From UBA5603 sp964501315 (lineage in GTDB: Bacteria > Bacillota_I > Bacilli_A > Izemoplasmatales > Hujiaoplasmataceae): DNA of 61,287 bases. Location of the stretch: positions 1 through 61,287 of the forward strand of contig CAZCSO010000010.1 of NCBI GenBank assembly GCA_964501315.1, in the 5' to 3' direction. Both the position numbers and the translations under genes were made by a program. Of the stretch, positions 41,676 to 50,921 are shown in pieces; within the stretch, counting starts at the first letter, position 1, and the number at the start of each line of letters is the position of its first letter. The notes below the pieces were generated by a model. The model searched no databases. It was not told where the DNA came from and worked only from the letters and a program-made list of their open reading frames with translations.

Positions 41676-43013
41676 ATGAAAATATTCAATTCTTATTCAA
41701 ACCAACTCGAAGTTTTTGAACCCATTCATCCTGGTAAGGTTTCGATGTATGTCTGCGGACCGACCGTTTATAACTATATCCACATTGGGAACGCACGACC
41801 AGTCGTTGTTTTTGATGTTGTCAGGCGTTACTTTGAATCGTTGGGTTACGAGGTTACGTTCGTATCGAATTTTACCGATGTCGACGATAAGATTATTCAA
41901 AAAGCCATAGAAGAACACGTATCTGAAGTTGTAATTAGCGAAAAATACATACAAGCGTTCTTAGATGATGTGGCATCGCTTAACAGCAAAACAGACTACA
42001 TCAAACCGAAAGTGACGGAGTATATGCCCAAGATTATGGCGTATATTCAAAACCTCATTGACATTGGCTATGCTTATGAAGTCGATGGCGACGTTTACTT
42101 CCGCGTATCGAAATTAAGTGAATATGGCAAATTATCAAACCGAAAACTTGAAGATTTAATATCGGGTGCACGCGTTGAAATCAACGATAAAAAGGAAAGT
42201 CCTCTAGATTTTACCTTATGGAAAAGAACCGACAAGGGGATTCAGTGGCGTGCTTCTTTTTCCGAGGGAAGACCCGGTTGGCATACGGAATGCGTCGCCA
42301 TGATTGACGATATTTTCCATGAACAAATCGACATTCACGGCGGCGGAACCGATCTGATGTTCCCTCATCATGAAAATGAGATTGCACAATGCCAAGCGAA
42401 AGATCATCACTCGGTAGCTCGTTATTGGATGCACAACGGCCGACTCAACCTTGAAGGCGAGAAAATGAGCAAGAGTCTCGGTAATGTCATCTTGGTTCAT
42501 AACATAGAAGGCGACCGGAGAGCGTTTCGGATGTTCTTATTATCGACGCATTATCGCAGCCCCCTCAATTATTCGAGTGAAGCATTAGCGGTGTTCGAAA
42601 AGGAATGGGCGAAAATAAAAAAGACGACAGAACAAGTTTATCGGTTGCTTGATTGGGCAAACGAATGGCAAACGCCAGTGACCATTTTGGATTCCGAACT
42701 GATTGAAATCGAGCGTTATTTTGACGAATCGATGGCAATGGATTTTAACACACCCAATGCATTGACGGCACTAAATCAGTTGATTAAACTTATGAATCAA
42801 AAACTGAGAATGCGTCCTGATTATACCTGGATGAACCAAGCGTATTATTTAATAAACAAGTTTCTTCTGATTCTTGGTCTTGAGTTTGATTTACACCCGT
42901 TAACCGCTGAAGAACGCGATTTGCTGACGGCATGGGATACTGCTCGCGTGAACAAGGATTTTCAACAAGCTGACCGTTTACGAAACGAACTTGTTGAACG
43001 AGGATTGATTTAA
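41676..43013 (+). CDS. cysS: Cysteinyl-tRNA synthetase
   Basis: The 445-residue class I synthetase has the YVCGPTVYNYIHIGNARP zinc-Cys and HIGH region, a second zinc set in GWHTECVAMI and HGGGTDLMFPHHENE, and KMSKSLGN. Length is close to the family norm, though the anticodon domain is somewhat short. It overlaps mrnC by one base (TAATG), the same neighbour as in Bacillus. Confidence 0.97.
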   Translation: MKIFNSYSNQLEVFEPIHPGKVSMYVCGPTVYNYIHIGNARPVVVFDVVRRYFESLGYEVTFVSNFTDVDDKIIQKAIEEHVSEVVISEKYIQAFLDDVASLNSKTDYIKPKVTEYMPKIMAYIQNLIDIGYAYEVDGDVYFRVSKLSEYGKLSNRKLEDLISGARVEINDKKESPLDFTLWKRTDKGIQWRASFSEGRPGWHTECVAMIDDIFHEQIDIHGGGTDLMFPHHENEIAQCQAKDHHSVARYWMHNGRLNLEGEKMSKSLGNVILVHNIEGDRRAFRMFLLSTHYRSPLNYSSEALAVFEKEWAKIKKTTEQVYRLLDWANEWQTPVTILDSELIEIERYFDESMAMDFNTPNALTALNQLIKLMNQKLRMRPDYTWMNQAYYLINKFLLILGLEFDLHPLTAEERDLLTAWDTARVNKDFQQADRLRNELVERGLI

Positions 43014-43417
43014 TGGTATTGCCTAACGGACTTGCTCTAGCCTACATTGGCGATGGTTATTACGAATTGGCTATTCGTACGTATTTGTTGACAAAACGAC
43101 TGACGAAAGTCAATGATTTGCACCATCAAGCCATTCGTTTTACGTCGGCTAAAGGACAAGCTTTGGTCATGTCCGAACTATTAAAGGACCAACTCACGGA
43201 CGATGAAATAACGTATTTCAAACGGGGGCGCAATGAAAAGACCAATCGGAAACCGAAAAATACCGACCTGGCTACGTATCATCTAGCAACGGGATTTGAA
43301 TCGTTATTGGGATCGTTATATCTGTTAAACGAAACCAATCGCTTGGATGAGATTATAAGAATGGCTATACAAATAATTGAAAAAAACGAGATTGACGATG
43401 TGGATTTACGCGAATAA
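43013..43417 (+). CDS. mrnC: Mini-ribonuclease III
   Basis: The 134-residue RNase III-like catalytic domain lacks a dsRNA-binding domain. It contains LALAYIGDGYYELAIRTYLL (the usual form is YIGDAVYE) and the C-terminal TGFESLLGSLYLL. In Bacillus it trims 23S rRNA precursors. It overlaps cysS by one base. Confidence 0.93.
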   Translation: MVLPNGLALAYIGDGYYELAIRTYLLTKRLTKVNDLHHQAIRFTSAKGQALVMSELLKDQLTDDEITYFKRGRNEKTNRKPKNTDLATYHLATGFESLLGSLYLLNETNRLDEIIRMAIQIIEKNEIDDVDLRE

Positions 43418-43454
43418 ACCCATCGTTTCTTTCAAGTCAAATTGATTCAAAACG

Positions 43455-43463
43455 TGATACAAT
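43455..43463 (+). promoter_or_regulatory. Extended -10 promoter of rlmB
   Basis: TGATACAAT, an extended -10, 17 bp before the GTG start. No good -35. Confidence 0.5.
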
Positions 43464-43480
43464 GAAAGTGGGATGATAGC

Positions 43481-44191
43481 GTGTTTGTATATGGGAAAAA
43501 TGCTTGTCGAGAAATACTCGAAAGCGATAAATATGTGATTAAGGCTTTTTTTGAAGTTAATAAACCACACGAATTATTGTCATTGACAAAAAAAAGGAAC
43601 ATACCTACCGTCTATTTGACAAAAAAAGAACTTGATCAACAATTTTCATCGCACCATCAAGGTGTCGCTCTTGAAATTAAGGATTATCCCGTTTTATCGC
43701 TTCACGATGCTTTAACTCGCTATTCTTCGATTATCAATCCTATTTTGATTTTGCTAGACGGGATTACCGATCCTCACAATTTAGGCGCGATTGTTCGAAG
43801 TGTTGAAGCGGGGGGAGTACAAGGAATCATTTTGCCTAAAAACCGAAGCGTCGGAATTACGCCGACGGTCGCAAAAGTTGCTTCGGGAGCATTAGAACAC
43901 GTCGACATCATTGAAGTGACCAATCCATCACAAACCGTTGAAGAACTTAAAAAGAACGGGTATTGGATAGTAGGGACAGATATGGTTGCGGACAAACGAT
44001 ACGATGAAATCGATGTCTCGGTTCCGCTCTGTATTATTATCGGATCGGAAGGTAAAGGTATTTCACGATTGCTCAAAGAAAAAGCCGATTATAACGTCTT
44101 CATTCCCATGAAAGGAACTGCCAACAGTCTTAATGCTTCCGTTAGTGCAGGCATTATCATCTTTGAAATCTTAAAAAAGAAAGGGTTCTAA
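43481..44191 (+). CDS. rlmB: 23S rRNA 2'-O-methyltransferase, RlmB/SpoU family
   Basis: The 236-residue protein has an N-terminal L30e-like substrate domain and a SpoU knot domain with GITDPHNLGAIVRS, IIGSEGKGIS and NSLNASVSAGI. It methylates G2251-type sites in 23S rRNA or a related target. It starts with GTG, for which there is only a weak ribosome site (GGATGAT). The sigma-factor ATG follows the stop directly. Confidence 0.92.
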   Translation: MFVYGKNACREILESDKYVIKAFFEVNKPHELLSLTKKRNIPTVYLTKKELDQQFSSHHQGVALEIKDYPVLSLHDALTRYSSIINPILILLDGITDPHNLGAIVRSVEAGGVQGIILPKNRSVGITPTVAKVASGALEHVDIIEVTNPSQTVEELKKNGYWIVGTDMVADKRYDEIDVSVPLCIIIGSEGKGISRLLKEKADYNVFIPMKGTANSLNASVSAGIIIFEILKKKGF

Positions 44192-44737
44192 ATGTTGGAT
44201 TTTCGCCAGTATAACGATTTTGAAATCATCGATTACGTCAAGCAAGGCAACGAAGAGGCGTTATCGTTAATGGTTGAAAAATATCGTTATCTAATCGCGA
44301 AAAAAATCAGTAAATTCAACCTAGTTGATGAATTTGACGACTATTTTCAAGAAGGACTCTTAATATTATACAAATCAATTCTTTATTTCGATGAATCAAA
44401 ACGAAAAACCTTTACGCGATTTTTTGAAATGAACTACGAACGTCATCTTATCAGCGCGTTACGAAAACGGAAACACCAACGCCAATTTCAAATCGAAAAG
44501 TATCCGCTTTTATGCGAAGAGACGGTATTAGAAACACCCAAGTCGTATGTCACTGAAGCCGAAATTAGGGACGTACTGACACGCTTGTCTCCTTTTGAAA
44601 AAACCATTTATCAACAACGATTCATCGAGAATCAAACGATTCGAGCCATCGCTAAAAATCACGGTATTGACGAGAAAAAAGTATACAACGCGATTGAACG
44701 GATTCGAAAAAAGATAAAATTGCATTTAGAGACATGA
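44192..44737 (+). CDS. sigH: Sigma-70 family factor, SigH-like
   Basis: The 181-residue sigma factor has a region 2 (NEEALSLMVEKYRYLIAKKI, then DDYFQEGLLILYKSI) and a C-terminal region 4 helix-turn-helix (LSPFEKTIYQQRFI, TIRAIAKNHGIDEKKVYNAIERIRKKI). Its place between rlmB and rpmG-secE-nusG is that of SigH in Bacillus, so I call it SigH-like by synteny as well as sequence. It is about 30 residues shorter than Bacillus SigH. Its role outside sporulation or competence is unknown. Confidence 0.82.
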   Translation: MLDFRQYNDFEIIDYVKQGNEEALSLMVEKYRYLIAKKISKFNLVDEFDDYFQEGLLILYKSILYFDESKRKTFTRFFEMNYERHLISALRKRKHQRQFQIEKYPLLCEETVLETPKSYVTEAEIRDVLTRLSPFEKTIYQQRFIENQTIRAIAKNHGIDEKKVYNAIERIRKKIKLHLET

Positions 44738-44742
44738 TTTTG

Positions 44743-44771
44743 TTGACAAAATATCGTTTTTTTGATACATT
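44743..44771 (+). promoter_or_regulatory. Promoter of rpmG-secE-nusG
   Basis: Consensus TTGACA (44743-44748), a 17-bp spacer and TACATT (44766-44771), with TGA before the -10 making an extended element. Confidence 0.88.
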
Positions 44772-44795
44772 TAATAAAGCAAGTGAGTTGATAAA

Positions 44796-44942
44796 ATGAA
44801 AGATAAAGCAGTTTTAATCTGTCAAGAATGCTTGTCTCGTAATTATGAGATTAAAAAGACAGAAAAACACAAAGAACGATTCGAAGCATACAAGTACTGC
44901 AACCAATGCAAGAAACACACACTTCATAAAGAAAGCAAATAG
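44796..44942 (+). CDS. rpmG: 50S ribosomal protein L33
   Basis: The 48-residue protein has two cysteine pairs, CQEC and CNQC, so it is the zinc-binding L33 form. It is too short for many gene callers. GTGAG precedes the ATG. The order rpmG-secE-nusG is standard. Confidence 0.93.
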   Translation: MKDKAVLICQECLSRNYEIKKTEKHKERFEAYKYCNQCKKHTLHKESK

Positions 44943-44953
44943 GAGGAGTTACC

Positions 44954-45466
44954 ATGGCTCTTAAAAAAGATAAAGACGAAAAAATCGTCAAAACAAAGAA
45001 AGTAAAAAAAGTTAAACCCGTAATGACGCCCGAAGAAAAACACGGACGGGTAATGGAAATTCTCAAGAAAGAATATGCATTTGAAAATTGGCTGTTGGCC
45101 ATTTTATCTCCCATCCTTATTCTTTATGGTATTTACATTGTCACCGGTAAATTTGGTTCGGTTAATTTAACCACCATTTTAGGTAATTCCGAAATTGGCA
45201 TCATCGATTTCTTCTTTGAAACCGATTTGAAACGTATTCTTACCGGATCGTTCCTTATTTTAGTTGGAACATTGGTCATCATTTATTTAGCTATTCCCTT
45301 TATTCGTCCATCCATCTCCGAAATGAAGAAAGTATCATGGCCGACTGGAAAAGAATTAGGCATCGACTCAGTTAGAGTGTTCGGCTTCTTAATTTTCCTC
45401 GTGTTGGTTTTCATGTTATACGGATTCGCATTGGATCCACTCTTCAAATGGATTTATAGTTTATAG
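44954..45466 (+). CDS. secE: Preprotein translocase subunit SecE, long three-helix form
   Basis: The 170-residue protein ends in the conserved SecE domain: SEMKKVSWPTGKE (amphipathic helix, residues 122-134) and the last membrane helix (142-160). Two more hydrophobic segments (47-63 and 97-116) and a Lys-rich 40-residue N-terminus precede it. Bacilli SecE usually has one helix and about 60 residues, so this is E. coli-like in topology. SecE clamps SecY. GGAGGAG precedes the ATG. Confidence 0.93.
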   Translation: MALKKDKDEKIVKTKKVKKVKPVMTPEEKHGRVMEILKKEYAFENWLLAILSPILILYGIYIVTGKFGSVNLTTILGNSEIGIIDFFFETDLKRILTGSFLILVGTLVIIYLAIPFIRPSISEMKKVSWPTGKELGIDSVRVFGFLIFLVLVFMLYGFALDPLFKWIYSL

Positions 45467-45480
45467 GATCGTGTTGATTC

Positions 45481-46020
45481 ATGGAAAATAAACGTTTGTG
45501 GTATATAGTTCAAACTTATTCGGGATTGGAAAACTCCGTTAAAGAAAATCTGAAACGTCGTATAGAAACGATGGAAATGGAAGATTCGATTTTTGAAGTT
45601 ATGATTCCGGAAGAGTTGAAAACCGAAAAGAAGGCCGACGGATCGACCAAAGAAAAAATGGTTAAGATGTTCCCTGGCTATGTCTTTATTGAAATGATTG
45701 TCACCGACGACTCATGGTTCGTCGTTCGTAACACGCCTGGCGTTACTGGGTTCTTAGGTTCATCCGGCGGTGGAACCAAACCGATTCCGCTTTTACCGGA
45801 AGAGATTAACCCGATTCTTAAAAAATGCGGAATGTTATCCGTTCAAAAGCTCAACGCCCAGGTTGGTCAAAGCGTCAAAGTCGCCAACGGTCCTTTCACG
45901 GGTCAAATTGGCACGATCGAAGCCATCAACGATGAAAAGGGAATTGTTAAGATCCTTGTTGATATGTTCGGACGTAAGACTCCCATCGATTTGGATTTCT
46001 CCGATATTGAAATTATTTAA
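45481..46020 (+). CDS. nusG: Transcription termination/antitermination protein NusG
   Basis: The 179-residue protein has an NGN domain (RLWYIVQTYSGLENSVK, then FPGYVFIEM and RNTPGVTGFLG) and a C-terminal KOW domain (VKVANGPFTGQIGTIEAI). It couples RNA polymerase to the ribosome or Rho. It is followed by a terminator, so here nusG is separated from rplK. Confidence 0.97.
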   Translation: MENKRLWYIVQTYSGLENSVKENLKRRIETMEMEDSIFEVMIPEELKTEKKADGSTKEKMVKMFPGYVFIEMIVTDDSWFVVRNTPGVTGFLGSSGGGTKPIPLLPEEINPILKKCGMLSVQKLNAQVGQSVKVANGPFTGQIGTIEAINDEKGIVKILVDMFGRKTPIDLDFSDIEII

Positions 46021-46052
46021 AGTCAGAATTTATTTTTCTGACTTTTTATTTT
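46021..46052 (+). terminator. Terminator after nusG
   Basis: AGTCAGAA (46021-46028) pairs with TTCTGACT (46036-46043), followed by TTTTATTTTA. Confidence 0.88.
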
Positions 46053-46077
46053 ACTTTTCTTTATCACATAACTGCGA

Positions 46078-46083
46078 TATAAT
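46078..46083 (+). promoter_or_regulatory. -10 box of FtsX-type ABC pair
   Basis: TATAAT without a good -35 at 17 bp (TTTTCT). It lies 28 bp before ATG 46111. Confidence 0.45.
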
Positions 46084-46110
46084 TAAGATAATCGAATGGA
46101 GAAGATGCCT

Positions 46111-48348
46111 ATGCTAAAACTGGTAAATGTTTCAAAGTATTACAGTTCACATAACGTCATCGCGTTAGGACTTCGTAAAGTCAATCTAGAGTTGCATGCC
46201 AACGAATTCGTCGCAATCATTGGTGAATCGGGTTCTGGAAAAACGACGCTTTTAAACGTTATTTGTGGAATCGATACCTATGAAGAAGGCGAAATGTATT
46301 TAAACGGTGAAGAAACATCGTATTTTTCAACGGCTGAATTAGAAGAATATCGAAAAAAATACGTTGCATTTGTTTTTCAAAACTACAACTTAATCGACAG
46401 CTACACCGTATTGCAAAACGTCGAAGCCCCTTTGGTATTATCGGGCTATCCGAAAAATAAAATTCGTGCTCGTGCTTTAGAAATCATCAAACGGGTGGGG
46501 TTGGAAAAGCATATTCATCATAAAGCTACGAAACTTTCGGGTGGACAAAAACAACGTGTTGTCATTGCCCGCGCCCTTGCAAAAGATTGTCCAATTATCG
46601 CCGCAGACGAACCGACCGGGAACCTCGATAGCGAATCGGCAAAACAAATTATAGAATTACTCTCTGAAATTGCCAAAGACAAACTTGTCATTATGGTAAC
46701 CCATGACTTCGAACAAGTAAAAGATCATGTAAGCCGAAAAATCAGAATTTACGATGGTGAAGTCGTCGAGGATGTGGATATTCGTCAGGTTGAAAAGACG
46801 AATCTTCCAACCATGGATGATAAAAAATCGTCTTTAAAGTGGTTCCAAGTCCTCCAAATTGCCCTTAGAAATTTATGGGCGGTACCTAAAAAATCCATCA
46901 TGATGGTTTTGGTTTCCGCCATATTTATCTTTTTTATTGCACTAGCTTATGGTGCGTTTAATCAAGCACTCAATGAAATTCAAACTTCATCGAACTACTT
47001 TTTTAACAATACTTCGGTTAATCGGATTGTCATAAAAAAGGCTGATAACTCTGCTTTCACTCAAAGCGATATTGATGAGATTATGGAACTTGACAACGTA
47101 CAAATGATGATTCCGAATGATTATGTTTTGGATCAGTCTTTGTATTTATCATCCTTTGGATCAGGTCACACGGACTATTGGATCGATGGCTTTCCCATGC
47201 CGATTGACATAGTCTCTGAAGATGTCGAACTCGATTTTGGGTCGTATCCAACGGCAGATGATGAAGTCATTTTAGCGGTTTCTTCATCTCAACTTTCCTA
47301 CTATGAAGAATACCTCAATCAGACTTTCACGCCACAAAGCTATTACGAACAATGGGCAAGTGAGTTGGAAGAAGGCATAAAAGTTGTGGGAATTGTTTCC
47401 ATCGATAAATTAAGTGTAACGTCTCCTTACAGTTATTTCAATTTCATCTTCATGAACAATGATCTTATCGGTGAGATTGCGAATGCAGTTTATTTTAATT
47501 TCACACAATCGGCTTCCTTGATTTTAAAATACGACGGTATTGAGCAAAACTTTGGGGATCAATTAAAATACATGCCCATAAGAATCGATAATACGATTCA
47601 AGACAACTATATCGTCTTACCAGATTATTTCACTCCTTATGAAGCAACTAATCTTTCCTTGGTTCGAGCCGATATTCTTATTGAGGATATCTACGTAACG
47701 AATTCGCTCGAAGATCTCCATGTAACCTTTTATTCACCTGATACGGCCTATTATGAAGGAATCTCAATCAATCAGGCGACTTATGATGCTTTGGTTTCTC
47801 AAGATGAGTATCAGTTTTCAATCTTGACAGAATCTGAAATCGGAGTCGATTCATTGGTTACGAAACTTAAGAATATCAACGAGGGAGTGCTTAAAAAATA
47901 CACAGTGGTTTATCCTTACCGTGCTCAATCACCCGATGCTTTTAGCGCACTATTCACTTTGATTTCCGTCTTAGGAGCGACGATTACGGTTCTCTTTACC
48001 ATCCTTGCCTCCATCTTGATCAGTTATATTATTTTCAAAGCCATTATCAACACGAAAATTCATGATTATGGTATTTTTAGAACCATCGGTGCAAATCAAT
48101 CAACGATTCGCCGGATGATCTATCACGAAAATTATATCAGTGCCGCAATCGGATTTGTGATTGTCATGATTTTAGTCATCATTTTAAAACAATATGTGCC
48201 GATGTTAGCGGCAGTACTCAAGTACTATCAGTGGACAAGCTATATTATCTTGTTTGGTATCTCGATGTTTATGGCCTATGCGGTCTCCAGTCGTTATGTG
48301 CGAAAAGTCTTCAAAGGCTCTGTCGCACAAACGTTGAAAGTCGAATAG
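46111..48348 (+). CDS. MacB/FtsX-type ABC protein, ATPase-permease fusion
   Basis: The 745-residue protein has a MacB/LolD-like ATPase: Walker A GESGSGKT (38-45), signature LSGGQKQR (142-149), then ADEPTGNLD. A membrane helix follows near 262-280, then a large extracytoplasmic domain and three C-terminal helices (FtsX/MacB type). Such proteins are mechanotransmitters rather than channels and serve in envelope stress, peptide resistance or cell-wall control. ATG 46111 is chosen with GGAG 9 bp upstream; ATG 46096 lies too close to the -10 box. It precedes a similar fusion. Confidence 0.88.
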   Translation: MLKLVNVSKYYSSHNVIALGLRKVNLELHANEFVAIIGESGSGKTTLLNVICGIDTYEEGEMYLNGEETSYFSTAELEEYRKKYVAFVFQNYNLIDSYTVLQNVEAPLVLSGYPKNKIRARALEIIKRVGLEKHIHHKATKLSGGQKQRVVIARALAKDCPIIAADEPTGNLDSESAKQIIELLSEIAKDKLVIMVTHDFEQVKDHVSRKIRIYDGEVVEDVDIRQVEKTNLPTMDDKKSSLKWFQVLQIALRNLWAVPKKSIMMVLVSAIFIFFIALAYGAFNQALNEIQTSSNYFFNNTSVNRIVIKKADNSAFTQSDIDEIMELDNVQMMIPNDYVLDQSLYLSSFGSGHTDYWIDGFPMPIDIVSEDVELDFGSYPTADDEVILAVSSSQLSYYEEYLNQTFTPQSYYEQWASELEEGIKVVGIVSIDKLSVTSPYSYFNFIFMNNDLIGEIANAVYFNFTQSASLILKYDGIEQNFGDQLKYMPIRIDNTIQDNYIVLPDYFTPYEATNLSLVRADILIEDIYVTNSLEDLHVTFYSPDTAYYEGISINQATYDALVSQDEYQFSILTESEIGVDSLVTKLKNINEGVLKKYTVVYPYRAQSPDAFSALFTLISVLGATITVLFTILASILISYIIFKAIINTKIHDYGIFRTIGANQSTIRRMIYHENYISAAIGFVIVMILVIILKQYVPMLAAVLKYYQWTSYIILFGISMFMAYAVSSRYVRKVFKGSVAQTLKVE

Positions 48349-48358
48349 GGGTGACATC

Positions 48359-50782
48359 ATGATTAGATTAACGAACATAAACAAGTACTACAATCGTAGT
48401 AAATCCAATGAAATTCATGTCATCAACAACACGTCGTTAACCTTCCCTGAAAAGGGTTTGGTGGCTTTGACGGGGCCTTCTGGGTGCGGGAAGACGACGC
48501 TACTTAACGTTATCGGCGGACTCGACAAATTTAACAGCGGATCGATTGAGTTTGATCAACACAAAATTCAATATTACTCACCGGAAAAATGGGATTCGAT
48601 TCGAAACCACTACATCGGGTATATCTTTCAAAACTACAATTTGATTACCGATAAAACCGTCTATGAAAACGTAGAAATCGCGCTTAACATGGCGGGACTA
48701 TACAACAAAAACGAAATTGAAGAACGCGTCAATTATGTCTTAAGAAGCGTTGGTATGTACAACTACCGCAAGCGCAATGTCTTAGCCCTTTCAGGTGGAC
48801 AACAACAACGCGTTGCGATTGCGCGTGCCATCGCCAAAAATCCCAAGGTCGTATTAGCGGACGAACCGACAGGAAATTTGGATGCGAATAATACCTTTGA
48901 AATCATGGGAATCATTAAAAAAATAAGCCAAACTTGCCTAGTTATTTTGGTAACCCATGAAAAAGAATTGGTCGATTTTTACGCCGATCGTGTGATCGAA
49001 CTGAAAGACGGTTTGATTATCAATGACTACGAGAATGAAGGCAATAAGACGTTGGATCATATCGACGATCGCAACATCTATCTTCAAGACTTAGAAAAAG
49101 AATCGTCGGAAGAAGCGCTTCCGATTGATTACTACTATTCGGCCCATCCCGGACACAATCCTAAATTTCAAGTCGTATATTCAAATAATACCTTCTACGT
49201 GAAAGTAAACACGAAGGCCAAAGTGGTCTTTTTGAACGACGAATCGGAAGTGCGTTTGATTGATGATCATTACCGTAAACCAGAAAGCGACGATATCAAA
49301 GAATCATCGTTTGACTTAACACAATTTGGTGAAATCCAAGTTGATGAAAAACGTAAATCATTTATTCGAGCTCAAGACACGTTTTTAATGGGTTTCAAAA
49401 AAGTCTTTGGACATCGTAAATTTTTTGGGAAAGTCTTCCTATTAATCTACTTTATCATTTCGGCTTTGTTAGTTTATAATTTAGCGACATTTGGTAATTT
49501 GACGACGGTTCGTGAACAAGACTTTTTAACCGTAGAACGAAATCTTGTTCAAGTGACGTTGACAGAAGAATTGACTCAGGCCAACCTGAATACCATCTTG
49601 ACGAATACCGAGGCCGATGAACTGGTCTTCTACAACAGAATCATGAATTTTAATGCTCGAATATCGAATTTTTACCAAGCGAGTGGATACCGTAGTGCTT
49701 CGATTTGGGGGATCATGGCATTTCCAACCAAACAATCACGAATTGATCCCAATAATCTCATTGAAGGCGATCTTCCTGATGCCGCTCATGAAGTAGCGCT
49801 GGATGTTTGGGTTGCGGAAACAATCTTGCAATCGAAAGAAGCTTCCGATTTGGGTTATTCCGAAATGAAGGATTTAATCGGCATCGAGTTATCGTATAGT
49901 TACGATGAATATTATTCTGTGACGGTTACCGGTATTGTCGAAACCAATTCACCCATCATCGTTTTGGCTGATTCGAATTATCTGTATTTGACGTCGAAGG
50001 ATGGTTATCGGGTACATGAGGATGTTGTCGGTGAATACACGATTACCGACGGCGTCGACATTGCTTCAGCAGGTGAAGTTTTGATTCCTGCCGGTTCATC
50101 GTATTTGGGTGTCGGGGATACGTATACACTTGAAGGAATTGACTTAGAAGTTGTCGGAACCTATACCGCCCCAGAGTTTTATGACCCCATCATCGCCTAC
50201 GAGGATGCCAAGATACTTCAAACAAAATATCTATTGGAATCTTGGAACGCATCAACAAACTCAACCATCTATCTTTACAGCGATAATCCTGAGTTGACGG
50301 TTTCACAATTGACTGATTTGGGTTATACTGCCGAAGATGCATATCAGAGCGTCCGAAGCGAATACATTACCAATCAAAATGAAAACATTGCCGGAAGATT
50401 GACGTCAATCTTTGTGACCGTCGGTGGTATCATCGTCTTTATCTTCTTCATGATGCGTTCTTCAATGTTGGGACGAATTAAGGAAATCGGTATCTATCGA
50501 TCCATTGGCGCTACCAAAAAAGATATCTATAAGATATTCGTATCGGAAATCATTGCCTTTACAACCGTAGGTTCTTTGACGGGTTATTTATTGATGTCAT
50601 ACTTGCTTAACCGCGTTCGTGAGATGGTTTCGTCGTTTGCATCGGTGTTTTATTTCCCCTGGACATTGTTCGTGGGAGGCATTGTCGGTCTCTATCTTGT
50701 CAACTTAATTTTTGGGTTGTTACCGATCTTTTCATTGCTCAGAAAGACGCCTTCGGAAATCAACGCCAAATACGATATTTAG
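48359..50782 (+). CDS. MacB/FtsX-type ABC protein, second ATPase-permease fusion
   Basis: The 807-residue protein has Walker A GPSGCGKT (39-46), signature LSGGQQQR (145-152) and ADEPTGNLDANN. Between the ATPase and the first membrane helix (357-374) is a ~120-residue segment (about 225-345) not found in its neighbour, with alternating Tyr/Val and acidic stretches and no family that I recognise. A large outside domain (about 385-680) and three C-terminal helices follow. It shares a transcript with the upstream fusion (10-bp spacing) and probably forms a heterodimer with it. Confidence 0.86.
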   Translation: MIRLTNINKYYNRSKSNEIHVINNTSLTFPEKGLVALTGPSGCGKTTLLNVIGGLDKFNSGSIEFDQHKIQYYSPEKWDSIRNHYIGYIFQNYNLITDKTVYENVEIALNMAGLYNKNEIEERVNYVLRSVGMYNYRKRNVLALSGGQQQRVAIARAIAKNPKVVLADEPTGNLDANNTFEIMGIIKKISQTCLVILVTHEKELVDFYADRVIELKDGLIINDYENEGNKTLDHIDDRNIYLQDLEKESSEEALPIDYYYSAHPGHNPKFQVVYSNNTFYVKVNTKAKVVFLNDESEVRLIDDHYRKPESDDIKESSFDLTQFGEIQVDEKRKSFIRAQDTFLMGFKKVFGHRKFFGKVFLLIYFIISALLVYNLATFGNLTTVREQDFLTVERNLVQVTLTEELTQANLNTILTNTEADELVFYNRIMNFNARISNFYQASGYRSASIWGIMAFPTKQSRIDPNNLIEGDLPDAAHEVALDVWVAETILQSKEASDLGYSEMKDLIGIELSYSYDEYYSVTVTGIVETNSPIIVLADSNYLYLTSKDGYRVHEDVVGEYTITDGVDIASAGEVLIPAGSSYLGVGDTYTLEGIDLEVVGTYTAPEFYDPIIAYEDAKILQTKYLLESWNASTNSTIYLYSDNPELTVSQLTDLGYTAEDAYQSVRSEYITNQNENIAGRLTSIFVTVGGIIVFIFFMMRSSMLGRIKEIGIYRSIGATKKDIYKIFVSEIIAFTTVGSLTGYLLMSYLLNRVREMVSSFASVFYFPWTLFVGGIVGLYLVNLIFGLLPIFSLLRKTPSEINAKYDI

Positions 50783-50806
50783 TACATCGTTTCTAATAAA
50801 TTATTC

Positions 50807-50835
50807 TTGACTTAATCGAGGCATTATTGTATAAT
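50807..50835 (+). promoter_or_regulatory. Promoter of rplK-rplA operon
   Basis: TTGACT (50807-50812), a 17-bp spacer and consensus TATAAT (50830-50835). The start near 50842 gives a leader of about 80 nt. Confidence 0.9.
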
Positions 50836-50861
50836 AATCGAGCGTGTGTTATACACATGGA

Positions 50862-50904
50862 TTTCGTTGGGAGGATTTATAAATCCTTTGACCACATCAC
50901 GAAA
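50862..50904 (+). promoter_or_regulatory. L1-type regulatory site in rplK leader
   Basis: The outer stem is TTTCGT (50862-50867) with ACGAAA (50899-50904). Inside, TGGG faces an asymmetric strand with TTGACCACATC, and the upper stem is AGGATT with AATCCT. The TGGGAGG...TGACCAC pairing resembles the L1-binding site of 23S rRNA (GUGGGAG...GUGAAAUACCAC). It lies just before the AAGGAGG of rplK and has a near-copy before rplA. Confidence 0.75.
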
Positions 50905-50921
50905 CTAAGGAGGTGTCTTTC

